The notes under the pieces: model-generated
What the model saw: only the letters and a program-made list of their open reading frames with translations
What the model was told of the DNA's origin: nothing
Database searches by the model: none
Made by a program: the position numbers and the translations under genes
Assembly (NCBI GenBank): GCA_016934605.1
Contig: JAFGSO010000129.1
Span: forward strand, 1-20,223
Direction of reading: 5' to 3'
DNA: 20,223 nt
Origin: Calditrichota bacterium
GTDB taxonomy: Bacteria > Calditrichota > Calditrichia > RBG-13-44-9
Shown: one piece after another, positions 1 through 6,991 of the stretch
Position numbering within the stretch: position 1 is the stretch's first letter
How the letters are laid out: each line of letters opens with the position of its first letter

Positions 1-118
1 CTCATTTATTTTTATATCTTTGTGCCTTCGTGTCAGCCGGTAGGTCACGCCGAAGGTCGGATCTGCCTTTCGGCTGACTGATCCGCCGGGGTGATCTTGG
101 TGGTTATGAACTTTTCAG
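1..118 (-). repeat. Intergenic repeat copy A, interrupted by a GC-rich insert
   Basis: Read on the minus strand, this stretch begins with CTGAAAAGTTCATAACCACC (118-99) and ends with GACACGAAGGCACAAAGATAT (34-14, first base omitted here for length: ACACGAAGGCACAAAGATAT). The same two blocks occur, adjacent and in the opposite orientation, at 2391-2432. Here about 60 GC-rich bases lie between them. The AACCACC / ACACAAAG type of low-complexity intergenic repeat is something I recall from many environmental bacterial genomes; its function is unknown. I see no coding signal in it. Confidence 0.55.
32..85. repeat. GC-rich structured insert with interleaved inverted repeats
   Basis: Two perfect inverted repeats interleave. 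GTCAGCCG at 32-39 pairs with CGGCTGAC at 71-78, and CGGATC at 58-63 pairs with GATCCG at 80-85. The order left1, left2, right1, right2 means both stems could form together only as a pseudoknot; otherwise they are alternative hairpins. The segment is much richer in GC than the AT-rich DNA around it and interrupts repeat copy A. It may be a small mobile palindromic element or an RNA structure; I cannot tell which. Confidence 0.4.
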
Positions 119-140
119 GTTCGGAAAAATTTATAAATCA

Positions 141-1145
141 TTATTCCATGGCAGCTTCCGCCATTGCCATGATATTCTCCGGGGGAATATTAGGGAGGAT
201 CGCTTCGTGGCTGGGACTAACGACGTAGCATGGTCCGAGTATTTCTTTCACCCTCCGGACTTCTGCTTTTACTTCTTCCGGGGTTGCATTGATCAGTAGT
301 TCCTGGGTATCGATGCCGCCGATAAAAGCCAGTTTACCTTTGAAATTGTCGGCAAGAAACCGTGCGTTCATATTAACAGCTCTGGCCTGCAGTGGATGCA
401 GGGCGTCAACGTTAAGCTCAAGGATATCAGGTAAAATTCGGCTGATGGCACCACAGGAATGCAGGATGATCTGCAGATTATACCGGCGGGCACCCTCAAT
501 GAGCTGACGGAAGTAAGGTACAATAAATTCTCTAAACATCTCAGGACTGATCAACAGGTCCAGCTGTGTTCCGAAGTCATTGCCAAAGAAAAATCCATCC
601 ACCAGACCGGTTATTGCGCCGAAGAATCTCTCATTGGCTTCCGCATAGAAATCCACAATCTGTTTCGTGCAGGCATGTACCACCTCCGGATGAGTATACA
701 TCTTCAGAAAATAGTTTTCCATGCCAAAAAAATCGGCAACATCATGAAAAAACGGACACCAGAATCCGCTGGCACAGTAAAAATCTTTTGCCCGTTTTAA
801 TTCTTCTATTATTTCAGTAAAATCAAGATAATCCGGATTCGGCCACTCAAAATCCAGAATCTGCTTTACATTATCACAATTTGCAAAAATTCCAGGTGCA
901 CTGAGCTCGGGACCGGTACGCTGTTTGTCAAATATCGGTTTCCCTGCGGGGTGCCGGTAAGAAGATTCAGGGTTAATCCAGCACATATCATCCCCCAGTT
1001 TCAACCGCAATTCTTCCTCGCTGGAAGTTCCAAAGTAACGATGGAGCAGCGGCCAGGTGTCCGGGTGTGGATTGCCCAGCCAGAATCCGCAGCGGTCTGC
1101 CGGCTCTCCTGCAATGATAGTTCGGATCTTTTCACGGCTATTCAT
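141..1145 (-). CDS. URO-D family protein, MtaA/CmuA-like methyltransferase
   Basis: A 334-residue cytoplasmic protein of the uroporphyrinogen decarboxylase superfamily (TIM barrel). The C-terminal half shows H229-S-C231-G and a further Cys306, giving His-X-Cys-X74-Cys. That is the zinc-binding signature of the corrinoid:CoM or corrinoid:folate methyltransferases MtaA, MtbA and CmuA, so a methyl-transfer role on a corrinoid or thiol is more likely than haem synthesis. A conserved GNDFGTQ segment lies near residues 188-194. The length is normal for the family. Start: ATG with a GGCGGGGA purine run about 10 bases upstream. No corrinoid protein or partner methyltransferase gene is adjacent, so the substrate is unknown. 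The nearest upstream gene is a lipoprotein 59 bases away. Confidence 0.8.
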   Translation of the reverse strand: MNSREKIRTIIAGEPADRCGFWLGNPHPDTWPLLHRYFGTSSEEELRLKLGDDMCWINPESSYRHPAGKPIFDKQRTGPELSAPGIFANCDNVKQILDFEWPNPDYLDFTEIIEELKRAKDFYCASGFWCPFFHDVADFFGMENYFLKMYTHPEVVHACTKQIVDFYAEANERFFGAITGLVDGFFFGNDFGTQLDLLISPEMFREFIVPYFRQLIEGARRYNLQIILHSCGAISRILPDILELNVDALHPLQARAVNMNARFLADNFKGKLAFIGGIDTQELLINATPEEVKAEVRRVKEILGPCYVVSPSHEAILPNIPPENIMAMAEAAME

Positions 1146-1204
1146 CCAAAAGTCCCCGCCAAGTTGATATTGTTATATGTATGTAACCGAATATTCTGAA
1201 AATA

Positions 1205-1669
1205 TCATTTGATAACACAAAAATCTTTTGATACACGCCGCTCCATACTCAGCAAATGTTGAAGACCGGCATCACTGTATATATCGAGCACGATCCGATA
1301 AGTACCGGGATTTTTAAACATAGTGTCAGAACATATTAGAGGAAGGACAGAGATGTGATTTCCCGGGGCTATTCTGTGCGGACGGGGTACTATTGCTGCG
1401 ATATCATACCATGGACCTATAGTTTCCCATTCGGAACCATTTTCCCTCTGTAATCTGGCAAAAAAGCTTGGCGACCACCTGTACAGAGAAAAGGTTGCAA
1501 TGTTTACCGCCGTCACATGTATCGTTTCTCTTTGAGAGATATGGTAAAGATTTCTTTCCGTAGTAATTTTAAGATATTCCCCACCGGGAGCGGTGGAAAG
1601 AGGATCATAAATCTGCTGGCATGCAAGCAGGAGAGCACTCACCATTACCAGGTTAATAAAACTCCTCAT
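1205..1669 (-). CDS. Small lipoprotein, probable Ig-like fold
   Basis: A 154-residue exported protein. The N-terminus is a lipoprotein signal peptide (hydrophobic run, then the lipobox LLAC with Cys17), so the mature protein is probably membrane-anchored on the periplasmic or outer side. The rest is beta-rich, with phrases such as 'RETIHVTAVN' and 'PGTYRIVLDIYSD' typical of single immunoglobulin-like beta sandwiches in exported proteins. I do not recognise a named family. Start: ATG preceded by AAGGAA at about 8 bases. It lies 59 bases upstream of the URO-D gene and may be co-transcribed with it, though nothing links their functions. Fold assignment is inference. Confidence 0.7.
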   Translation of the reverse strand: MRSFINLVMVSALLLACQQIYDPLSTAPGGEYLKITTERNLYHISQRETIHVTAVNIATFSLYRWSPSFFARLQRENGSEWETIGPWYDIAAIVPRPHRIAPGNHISVLPLICSDTMFKNPGTYRIVLDIYSDAGLQHLLSMERRVSKDFCVIK

Positions 1670-1760
1670 AATGATATTCCTTATTACTGAAGATACATTA
1701 GATATAGTGAATAATTTTTGAGCTTATCCATTATCTAACGACTTTTCCTTTTGGTTATTA

Positions 1761-2285
1761 TTATTTATGTTTATTTTTTCTATCAAACAATCTCAGCATT
1801 CCCAGTAAAAAGTTTACTCGTGGTACTCGTTTCATATATTCTTCATACTTAGCTCCAAACTTTCCTATCAAAGTTTTTTCTTCACTATGCGTATCCGAAT
1901 ACGATATTCCCGCTACTACTACTCCCAAAATTGCCACCAACCAATGCTGAACGATCAGACTCAATCCAATCCCCAGCAGGATTCCGGCCAGATACTGAGG
2001 ATGTCTTACAATACCAAATATGCCACGATCTACAAGTTCTGTGGTATGAACATACGCTTTTCCGTCGGGCACTTTTCCCCACTTCCTTAAAGTAAACATT
2101 GGAAGCCATCCAAAAATTGCCGAAATCCACAATAGAATCCAGCCCAGGTTTCTGATGAAGATATTACCTTCCTCATTATAGAGTACAAACGAGAGGATGA
2201 TCTGCCCCAGAGCAGCAAATGTCAATACAAAGGCTGTGATTGTCAAACGATGTCGTTCAATCATTTTATCATAGTTTCTATTCAC
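1761..2285 (-). CDS. Isoprenylcysteine carboxyl methyltransferase (ICMT/PEMT) family membrane protein
   Basis: A 174-residue integral membrane protein with hydrophobic segments near residues 14-36, 44-66 and 100-128. The C-terminal signature of the ICMT/phospholipid methyltransferase superfamily is present: RHPQY at 94-98, the pair E135-E136, then a YEEYMKRVPR stretch at 147-156. Members bind SAM through this region and methylate a prenyl-cysteine, lipid or other small hydrophobic substrate; bacterial members are mostly uncharacterised, so the substrate is open. The start used is GTG; an in-frame ATG eight codons in is a possible alternative, and neither has a strong Shine-Dalgarno site. Repeat copy B lies in the gap upstream. 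Confidence 0.8.
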   Translation of the reverse strand: MNRNYDKMIERHRLTITAFVLTFAALGQIILSFVLYNEEGNIFIRNLGWILLWISAIFGWLPMFTLRKWGKVPDGKAYVHTTELVDRGIFGIVRHPQYLAGILLGIGLSLIVQHWLVAILGVVVAGISYSDTHSEEKTLIGKFGAKYEEYMKRVPRVNFLLGMLRLFDRKNKHK

Positions 2286-2690
2286 GACTGCTTTTTTGAT
2301 GTTCCAGAGATAACTTCTGCTTTAGTTAAATATAATACATACAATTCTATTTTTTTCTTTAACGGTTATAAATTGATGATTTTTTCTATTCTGGAAAATT
2401 CATAACCACCGGGATACTAAGACACAAAGATATGAAAAAAAAATTGGCTAAAACAATTTATGACGGTAAATATCACTTTTTCTGTAATTCATGTTACGAT
2501 CTCTATCCGTAATTCTTCTCACATTTGTGGTAAAATTTGTGAATTAAACAGGTTATTAAAGATATACCTCGAATACTACAGTAGCAGGCTTTTAAAGAGA
2601 GCCTAGCTTCAACGCTCTGAAAAAGGTATCAGACATGTTCAGCTGCAAGACGGCGATTTATTTTAAACTCTTTAATCGGCATGATATGCA
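2286..2690. other. Gene-free gap holding repeat copy B
   Basis: About 400 AT-rich bases between the M50-like gene and the methyltransferase. It contains repeat copy B (2391-2436). On the minus strand just after the M50-like stop there is a 17-codon open frame starting ATG CCG ATT; nothing supports it as a gene. No tRNA, strong hairpin or convincing promoter was seen. Confidence 0.6.
2391..2436 (+). repeat. Intergenic repeat copy B, uninterrupted
   Basis: CTGGAAAATTCATAACCACC (2391-2410) is followed at once by GATACTAAGACACAAAGATA (2412-2431). These match the two end blocks of copy A at 1-118, with about two mismatches in the first 20 bases, but in the opposite orientation and without the GC-rich insert. 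The two copies flank the three genes at 141-2285. Confidence 0.55.
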
Positions 2691-3473
2691 TCAACCCAAT
2701 CCCATTGTCAACAAACGATTTACCAGAATTACAAAAACTGATAAAAAGATCATCGAGTTAAAAATCTTACCCTGTATTTCAGATCCTTCCGTGCGGATGC
2801 CGTCAGATTTGAGAATGATACCAAAGGAAATCATAATCACATACGAACTGGTGGCGGGATAAATAACGCTGAGCACAGCAGGCGCCGGAAAGGCAAAAAT
2901 GGTTTTAAAAATGCTGCCAATTATAATCGGAAAAAACATGATATGGTATACGTACTTATTTTTCATATTCATGCTGAGATCAGCCGGAATAAAGTTGGAG
3001 AAGTACTTACCAATCTTCAGGTTTATAAAAATCAGAATTCCAAATCCCGCAAACGCTATAAGAATTCTGTAAAGATAAGCAATCTCTAAAATTTCTGCGG
3101 CTTTGCCGGTATCGCCGGTCGTTGAAAACGGGGTCATTATCAGGTAACCAAAAAAATTGACAAAACCCAGCAAACTGAGCCATAGAAAAAACAGGTAAAA
3201 CACCGTATTTTTCCTTTTTATCGACACGAGTAATGCGAAAACAATTCCCTGGAAAAGACTGATAACCGGTCCTGCCAGAGCAGAGACTATTTTCGCCATT
3301 TTGCTGATCTGAAGATCGTCTGTCTGGACATAATTATGATACAGTACAGGATCAGCACCAAATATGATATACGATATGAAATGACCGGATTCATGTATAA
3401 AAGTGGTAATAAAAAATGCTGAGATGAAAGCAAGTGTTGAGTTTACAAGGGTATTCTTCAGTGGTTTTTCCAT
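2691..3473 (-). CDS. Membrane protein with HExxH motif, M50-like metalloprotease candidate
   Basis: A 260-residue polytopic membrane protein with about six hydrophobic segments. The first membrane helix holds H27-E-S-G-H31, the zinc-binding HExxH motif placed inside a helix as in site-2 type (M50) intramembrane proteases. The usual M50 partner motif (N/D-P-x-x-D-G) is not evident; D121 in 'STTGDTGKAAEIL', beside another helix, is the best candidate for the third zinc ligand. If active it would cleave membrane or membrane-proximal substrates, but no substrate or anti-sigma factor gene is next to it. Start: ATG with AAGGA at 5 bases. The family call rests on one motif and topology, so peptidase activity is an inference. 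Confidence 0.65.
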   Translation of the reverse strand: MEKPLKNTLVNSTLAFISAFFITTFIHESGHFISYIIFGADPVLYHNYVQTDDLQISKMAKIVSALAGPVISLFQGIVFALLVSIKRKNTVFYLFFLWLSLLGFVNFFGYLIMTPFSTTGDTGKAAEILEIAYLYRILIAFAGFGILIFINLKIGKYFSNFIPADLSMNMKNKYVYHIMFFPIIIGSIFKTIFAFPAPAVLSVIYPATSSYVIMISFGIILKSDGIRTEGSEIQGKIFNSMIFLSVFVILVNRLLTMGLG

Positions 3474-3534
3474 CGTATTCCTTCTTCTTTAACATTTACG
3501 ACTTACAACAGAAACTGCTGTACTAATCTATTAC

Positions 3535-4209
3535 TCATCTTACAAGATTCATCATGAGCTTCCTAAATTTGATAAGGGGAATTGCCATCCGTGGAGCACT
3601 GTACCTGATGGGCTTCTTTCTGATACAGGCTTCCAGATGATCTACCGCCTTATCCACATTCATCATGAATGGTTTTATCTCCCCTTTAGCCATTTTAGTA
3701 TCCACAAAACCAAATCTCACATTGGTAATATTGACTCCAGTCGGTTTCATGGCCAGAGCCAGTCCGCCCAGATAATTGCTGAATCCGGCCTTGGAGGCAT
3801 GATAGGATGGGGCCTCAGAGGAAAGCAGTTCATCGGCAAAACTTGAGATTCCCATGAAATGCCCCTGTTTCCTTCTGACCATCCCGGGAATAACGGCTGA
3901 TGCTGTTTTCACCATACCGCTTAAATTGACATCGATGATCCTTGCTTCACCGCCCATGTCCAGTGGATCCAGCAGCTCACCAATCCCTGCGAAATAGATA
4001 CATAAATCAAGCGGCTCTTTATCGCTTATTTTCTGAACCTGTTCCGGATAGTTATTATCTGTCACATCCAGGATATAATGATGATATTTTTTGTCTATCA
4101 CCGTGGACTGGCTTCTGGAAATACCAACCACATCCCAACCGCGGTATAGCAGTCTCCTTGTGGTTGCAAGTCCAATTCCATCCGAATTACCGATTAATAA
4201 TGCTCTCAT
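3535..4209 (-). CDS. Short-chain dehydrogenase/reductase (SDR)
   Basis: A 224-residue cytoplasmic NAD(P)-dependent oxidoreductase with a Rossmann fold. The cofactor loop is G7-N-S-D-G-I-G13, a variant of the usual TGxxxGIG. A YFAG stretch at 72-75 replaces the common NNAG, Asn95 is in the expected place, and the catalytic residues are Ser122 or Ser123 with Y136-x-x-x-K140. The protein is slightly shorter than the usual 240-260 residues because the C-terminal substrate region is compact. Start: ATG with GGA about 10 bases upstream. The substrate cannot be predicted, and neighbours give no pathway. Confidence 0.85.
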   Translation of the reverse strand: MRALLIGNSDGIGLATTRRLLYRGWDVVGISRSQSTVIDKKYHHYILDVTDNNYPEQVQKISDKEPLDLCIYFAGIGELLDPLDMGGEARIIDVNLSGMVKTASAVIPGMVRRKQGHFMGISSFADELLSSEAPSYHASKAGFSNYLGGLALAMKPTGVNITNVRFGFVDTKMAKGEIKPFMMNVDKAVDHLEACIRKKPIRYSAPRMAIPLIKFRKLMMNLVR

Positions 4210-4228
4210 GTGTAATTAAATCCTTTGA

Positions 4229-4368
4229 TTATTTAATGATTTCGTCAAGACCAAACCTGAAGTCACTCAGCCGTTTAAAAAAAGAATTAGACCAGTTCAA
4301 CTTTCAGTTTTACCGTTTATTCCCGTAAGTTTCAGACCAGTCACACTTATGATTGCATATTTCGTCAT
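4229..4368 (-). pseudogene. Possible remnant of a small gene, two frames
   Basis: Just upstream of the SDR gene, a minus-strand frame beginning ATG ACG AAA (from 4368) stops after about 23 codons. A second frame then continues to a stop at 4229 and ends in 'FFKRLSDFRFGLDEIIK', which looks like a natural protein C-terminus. The two could be one small reading frame split by an indel. There is no Shine-Dalgarno site and I recognise no homologue, so this may be chance. Confidence 0.15.
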
Positions 4369-4395
4369 TACGCATATTTTTTTATTTTAGAATTA

Positions 4396-5079
4396 TCAAT
4401 AAGGAGGCACAGCGGGACCCGTATAACCGCACATACCGAGGCGGGGCGAATTCACCAGCGGTATAGCCTCACCATATTCTTTATTTGTATGTTTTTCGAC
4501 ACACTCATCACAGAATGTTTCCCAGGTGTTATTCTCTCTCAGACATTCCATACATAGCCACCGGGCCTTTTTGCCACAATTTACACATTTATATTCAGGT
4601 GCGATATTTCTGGCCAGAAGAGTTAGAGGATGTTTTGAAAGCGGTTTTCCTATCCTCGAATCCAATATTTTTACTTTTGTCTCAGACGTCGTCCCAAAAT
4701 CATAGAAATGTGTAATTTCAAGTCCTGGCTTAAATATTACACCCACCTTCGTTTCCATGTCTAGAGTTTTACCTCCCCACCCCCCAACGTTAAATTCACT
4801 TAAATGATCGCAACACTCCAGCCAAATAGCTCTGAGATAGGCATCGAGATATTCTAAAGTCTCAGAACCAGCCATCTCCAGATTGAACCAAAAAATTTTA
4901 GAATAAGCATCTTCCACTCCAAGGTGATAATAGACTTTTTTACTGGATTTTTGATCATTACTTCTTTCTAAAATGTCATTGATTTTGGCGCACTTTTGAA
5001 GATGTCTTACCATGCCCCCTTTGTTCGTTTCCATGCCACAGAATTCACACCTGCCTCTGGATTGTGCCCTGGTTTTCAT
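4396..5079 (-). CDS. Zinc-ribbon protein with pRiA4b ORF-3-like domain
   Basis: A 227-residue cytoplasmic protein in three parts. The N-terminus has a zinc finger-like set C11-x2-C14 and H26-x3-C30. The middle (about 48-145) matches the plasmid pRiA4b ORF-3 / 'IS1096 passenger' domain: 'LEYLDAYLRAIWLECC', 'HLSEF' and 'YDFG' at 126-129. The C-terminus carries paired metal ligands C165-x2-C168, C176-x2-C179 and C190-x2-C193. The family is widespread and of unknown biochemical role; nucleic-acid or protein binding is plausible. Despite the database name, I see no transposase or insertion-sequence ends here. Start: ATG with AGAGGC at about 5 bases. It appears intact and transcribed alone. Confidence 0.75.
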   Translation of the reverse strand: MKTRAQSRGRCEFCGMETNKGGMVRHLQKCAKINDILERSNDQKSSKKVYYHLGVEDAYSKIFWFNLEMAGSETLEYLDAYLRAIWLECCDHLSEFNVGGWGGKTLDMETKVGVIFKPGLEITHFYDFGTTSETKVKILDSRIGKPLSKHPLTLLARNIAPEYKCVNCGKKARWLCMECLRENNTWETFCDECVEKHTNKEYGEAIPLVNSPRLGMCGYTGPAVPPY

Positions 5080-5147
5080 AATGCCTCTTTTATTTGATTA
5101 GATTTAAACGTTCTCACCATCCGGGTTTAATTTGAACATAATTAATG

Positions 5148-6245
5148 TCAGCAAACTCTTCTCAGCATATTTCCCAGTTTTTGTAGATAATGTTCAGGCG
5201 CATGGCCTCCTGTACTTCGATCCAGAGATTGTTCATACCAGCCTAAAATCAGAAAAAGTTCATAGATTATCACATCCTTCTCTGAAAGCTTCTTACCACC
5301 TGCTTCCAGGTAAGAGTCAATCAGATAGCCTTTTCCGCCTGTAACACCGAAGGGTTTTTTCTTCCCCCGCGTTACAATGGCCAAATCGTAGGCGGGATCC
5401 CCACAAAACGAATATTCCCAATCGAGAACAGATACTCCGTTACCTTCTGACACATAAATATTCTGATTCAGCAGATCGCCGTGAATGAGACATGAATTAT
5501 CCTCCGGAGGCAAGTTTGCTGATATCCATTCCAGACAATCCTGTATCTGGGAAACCCTGTACTTTTGGTATTTTGACACGCAGGCAAGTACATGTTCTCT
5601 TCTGGTTGCGTAATATTCCATTTCGTCCGGCAGATCGACATTTTGTATATTATGAATTTCGGCCGCAATTTGCGCGACTATTTCCCATGGAAGATCCATA
5701 CAGAATCGGGGCAATTGGAACTTCAATGAATAGCCAGTTACAAATGTTCTTAGCGATAACATGCCTCCATTAACCCATAATATTGCTAAAGGCTCCGGTA
5801 CTGAGAATGATGGATTATTCTTTTGAAGTGAATTTAATAAATAAAATTCGCGGACCATTCTCTTCCATGCCTCTCTATTGGCCTCACCCGACAGGAGGCT
5901 CACAGCAAAGACAAGATGTTGTTCTCTTTTTGAATAGATTATTATATCGGCCCGATAGACAACTTTGCTTAAACCGTATCCGATTTTCGTTATCCTGTCT
6001 ACTCGATATTTATCGGTGGTGCCAAATAGGTATTTTAATATAAAATTCAAAGCTTGACTCACGATGAGCCATCCCGGCGCGAAAAAATCCAGACTCAATT
6101 CTGAAATGGATAAAGACATTTTATGGAGAGACAACGATTTTCCCGGCGGAAGCCACAGACGAATTCCATTTAATGATAACCAATCCGCGCCTTCAGGTTC
6201 AGGAACATCCAGAAAATACCTGTTTTTTTTAAATCCTGATCTCAT
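5148..6245 (-). CDS. APH/choline kinase-fold phosphotransferase
   Basis: A 365-residue protein-kinase-like phosphotransferase. The catalytic loop is H255-G-D-L-L-N-Q-N262 (Asp257 the base, Asn262 the metal ligand), followed by the metal-binding D275-W-E277. The nucleotide-binding region begins near residue 83, with a glycine-containing 'GYGLSKVVYRAD' strand at 89-100. About 80 residues precede the kinase fold. They do not look like a signal peptide and I do not recognise them. Such enzymes phosphorylate aminoglycosides, choline, sugars or homoserine-like substrates; nothing here picks one, and the neighbours are not resistance genes. The ATG start has only a weak AGG about 12 bases upstream, so a later start is possible. 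Confidence 0.75.
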   Translation of the reverse strand: MRSGFKKNRYFLDVPEPEGADWLSLNGIRLWLPPGKSLSLHKMSLSISELSLDFFAPGWLIVSQALNFILKYLFGTTDKYRVDRITKIGYGLSKVVYRADIIIYSKREQHLVFAVSLLSGEANREAWKRMVREFYLLNSLQKNNPSFSVPEPLAILWVNGGMLSLRTFVTGYSLKFQLPRFCMDLPWEIVAQIAAEIHNIQNVDLPDEMEYYATRREHVLACVSKYQKYRVSQIQDCLEWISANLPPEDNSCLIHGDLLNQNIYVSEGNGVSVLDWEYSFCGDPAYDLAIVTRGKKKPFGVTGGKGYLIDSYLEAGGKKLSEKDVIIYELFLILGWYEQSLDRSTGGHAPEHYLQKLGNMLRRVC

Positions 6246-6544
6246 GGTAATTATTAACCTGGTAAATCAGCTGCAATATTAACCAAAATGATTATGTCCT
6301 TAGCTAAGCTTAGTGTCTATATATTGATTAACGAAGACAAGATGAGTGTTTAAGTTAGAATATGTGAACACTTCATCTTCATCCTTTAGAATCTATATTT
6401 CTAATATACACTTTTTACCCTATCCCCTTACCCTTGTCCGGTGGTCAGATGGAACAGGATGGCATCAAGTTTAAAAAAGTCACTGGAAAATTTTCTTACT
6501 CAGATAAATATCTTCAAATCCGGACATCTTTTCAATAATTCACA
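6246..6544. other. Gene-free gap with one hairpin
   Basis: About 300 AT-rich bases between the VOC gene stop and the phosphotransferase start. An imperfect inverted repeat lies at 6340-6378. Short minus-strand frames (for example one ending 'KLDAILFHLTTGQG') have no ribosome site or recognisable homology. Nothing else is seen. Confidence 0.5.
6340..6378. repeat. Imperfect inverted repeat
   Basis: AGATGAGTGTT at 6340-6350 pairs with AACACTTCATCT at 6367-6378, with one bulged base and a 16-base loop. It lies after the VOC gene in the direction of transcription, but there is no T-run beyond it, so it is a weak candidate for a terminator or RNA 3' end. Confidence 0.3.
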
Positions 6545-6859
6545 TCAATGGATGAATTGAATAAACTCCACCGGCGCACCGGCTTCCAGAATAAATGCAA
6601 CCATTACGCCATCTGAGGGACTGTTGGGTTGAATGATGATATTTTTACCCTCTATAGCCACAGCCAGATCATCGACTTCAAAAGCCACATGAGGAACTGT
6701 TTTTACAATGTCGGGCAAGGGACTGTCTGGTTCAAAACGCATCCATTGAATGCCGTAAGGATTCGAAGTATGATCTGTGCAGAAAAATTTATAGTGCTCC
6801 AGATAGGTCTCTTTCTCATGCACTTTTTGGGTAGGAATGCCCAGATGATGATATTTCAA
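6545..6859 (-). CDS. VOC (glyoxalase/bleomycin-resistance) fold protein
   Basis: A small cytoplasmic protein of about 104 residues with the single-domain vicinal-oxygen-chelate fold. It opens with the typical 'KYHHLGIPT' strand. Candidate metal ligands are the second His of the opening HH, the His in 'VPHVAFEVDDL' and the Glu in 'GAPVEFIQF' near the C-terminus. Members include glyoxalase I, epimerases and dioxygenases; no substrate can be named. Both possible starts are TTG codons, at 6865 and 6859. The GAGGAG site at 6869-6874 is 3 bases from the first and 9 from the second, so I chose 6859, which also gives the usual family N-terminus. Confidence 0.75.
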   Translation of the reverse strand: MKYHHLGIPTQKVHEKETYLEHYKFFCTDHTSNPYGIQWMRFEPDSPLPDIVKTVPHVAFEVDDLAVAIEGKNIIIQPNSPSDGVMVAFILEAGAPVEFIQFIH

Positions 6860-6868
6860 TCCCAAATT

Positions 6869-6874
6869 CTCCTC
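6869..6874 (-). promoter_or_regulatory. Ribosome binding site deciding a TTG start
   Basis: GAGGAG on the minus strand lies 9 bases before TTG at 6859 and only 3 before TTG at 6865. No ATG start fits: the ATG overlapping this site runs into a stop after six codons. Confidence 0.5.
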
Positions 6875-6991
6875 ATTTCCGTAAAAATTTTAGTTTTCAT
6901 CTTCAATTAATTATTGATTTTCAGATTCGCCAGTCAGCAGTAAGCTGCTGATGTAATTATCCGTTGGATCTGACTGGAATTTTAGTCCTTT

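Noticed and set aside
459..820. Plus-strand open frames inside the URO-D gene
   Set aside because: They overlap a well-supported minus-strand gene and have no family motifs; the same holds for the other plus-strand frames in the window.
141..1145. HemE, uroporphyrinogen decarboxylase of haem synthesis
   Set aside because: The H-x-C-x74-C zinc signature belongs to the methyltransferase branch, and no haem genes are nearby.
4396..5079. Insertion sequence inferred from the IS1096-passenger family name
   Set aside because: No transposase, terminal inverted repeats or target duplications are visible around the gene.
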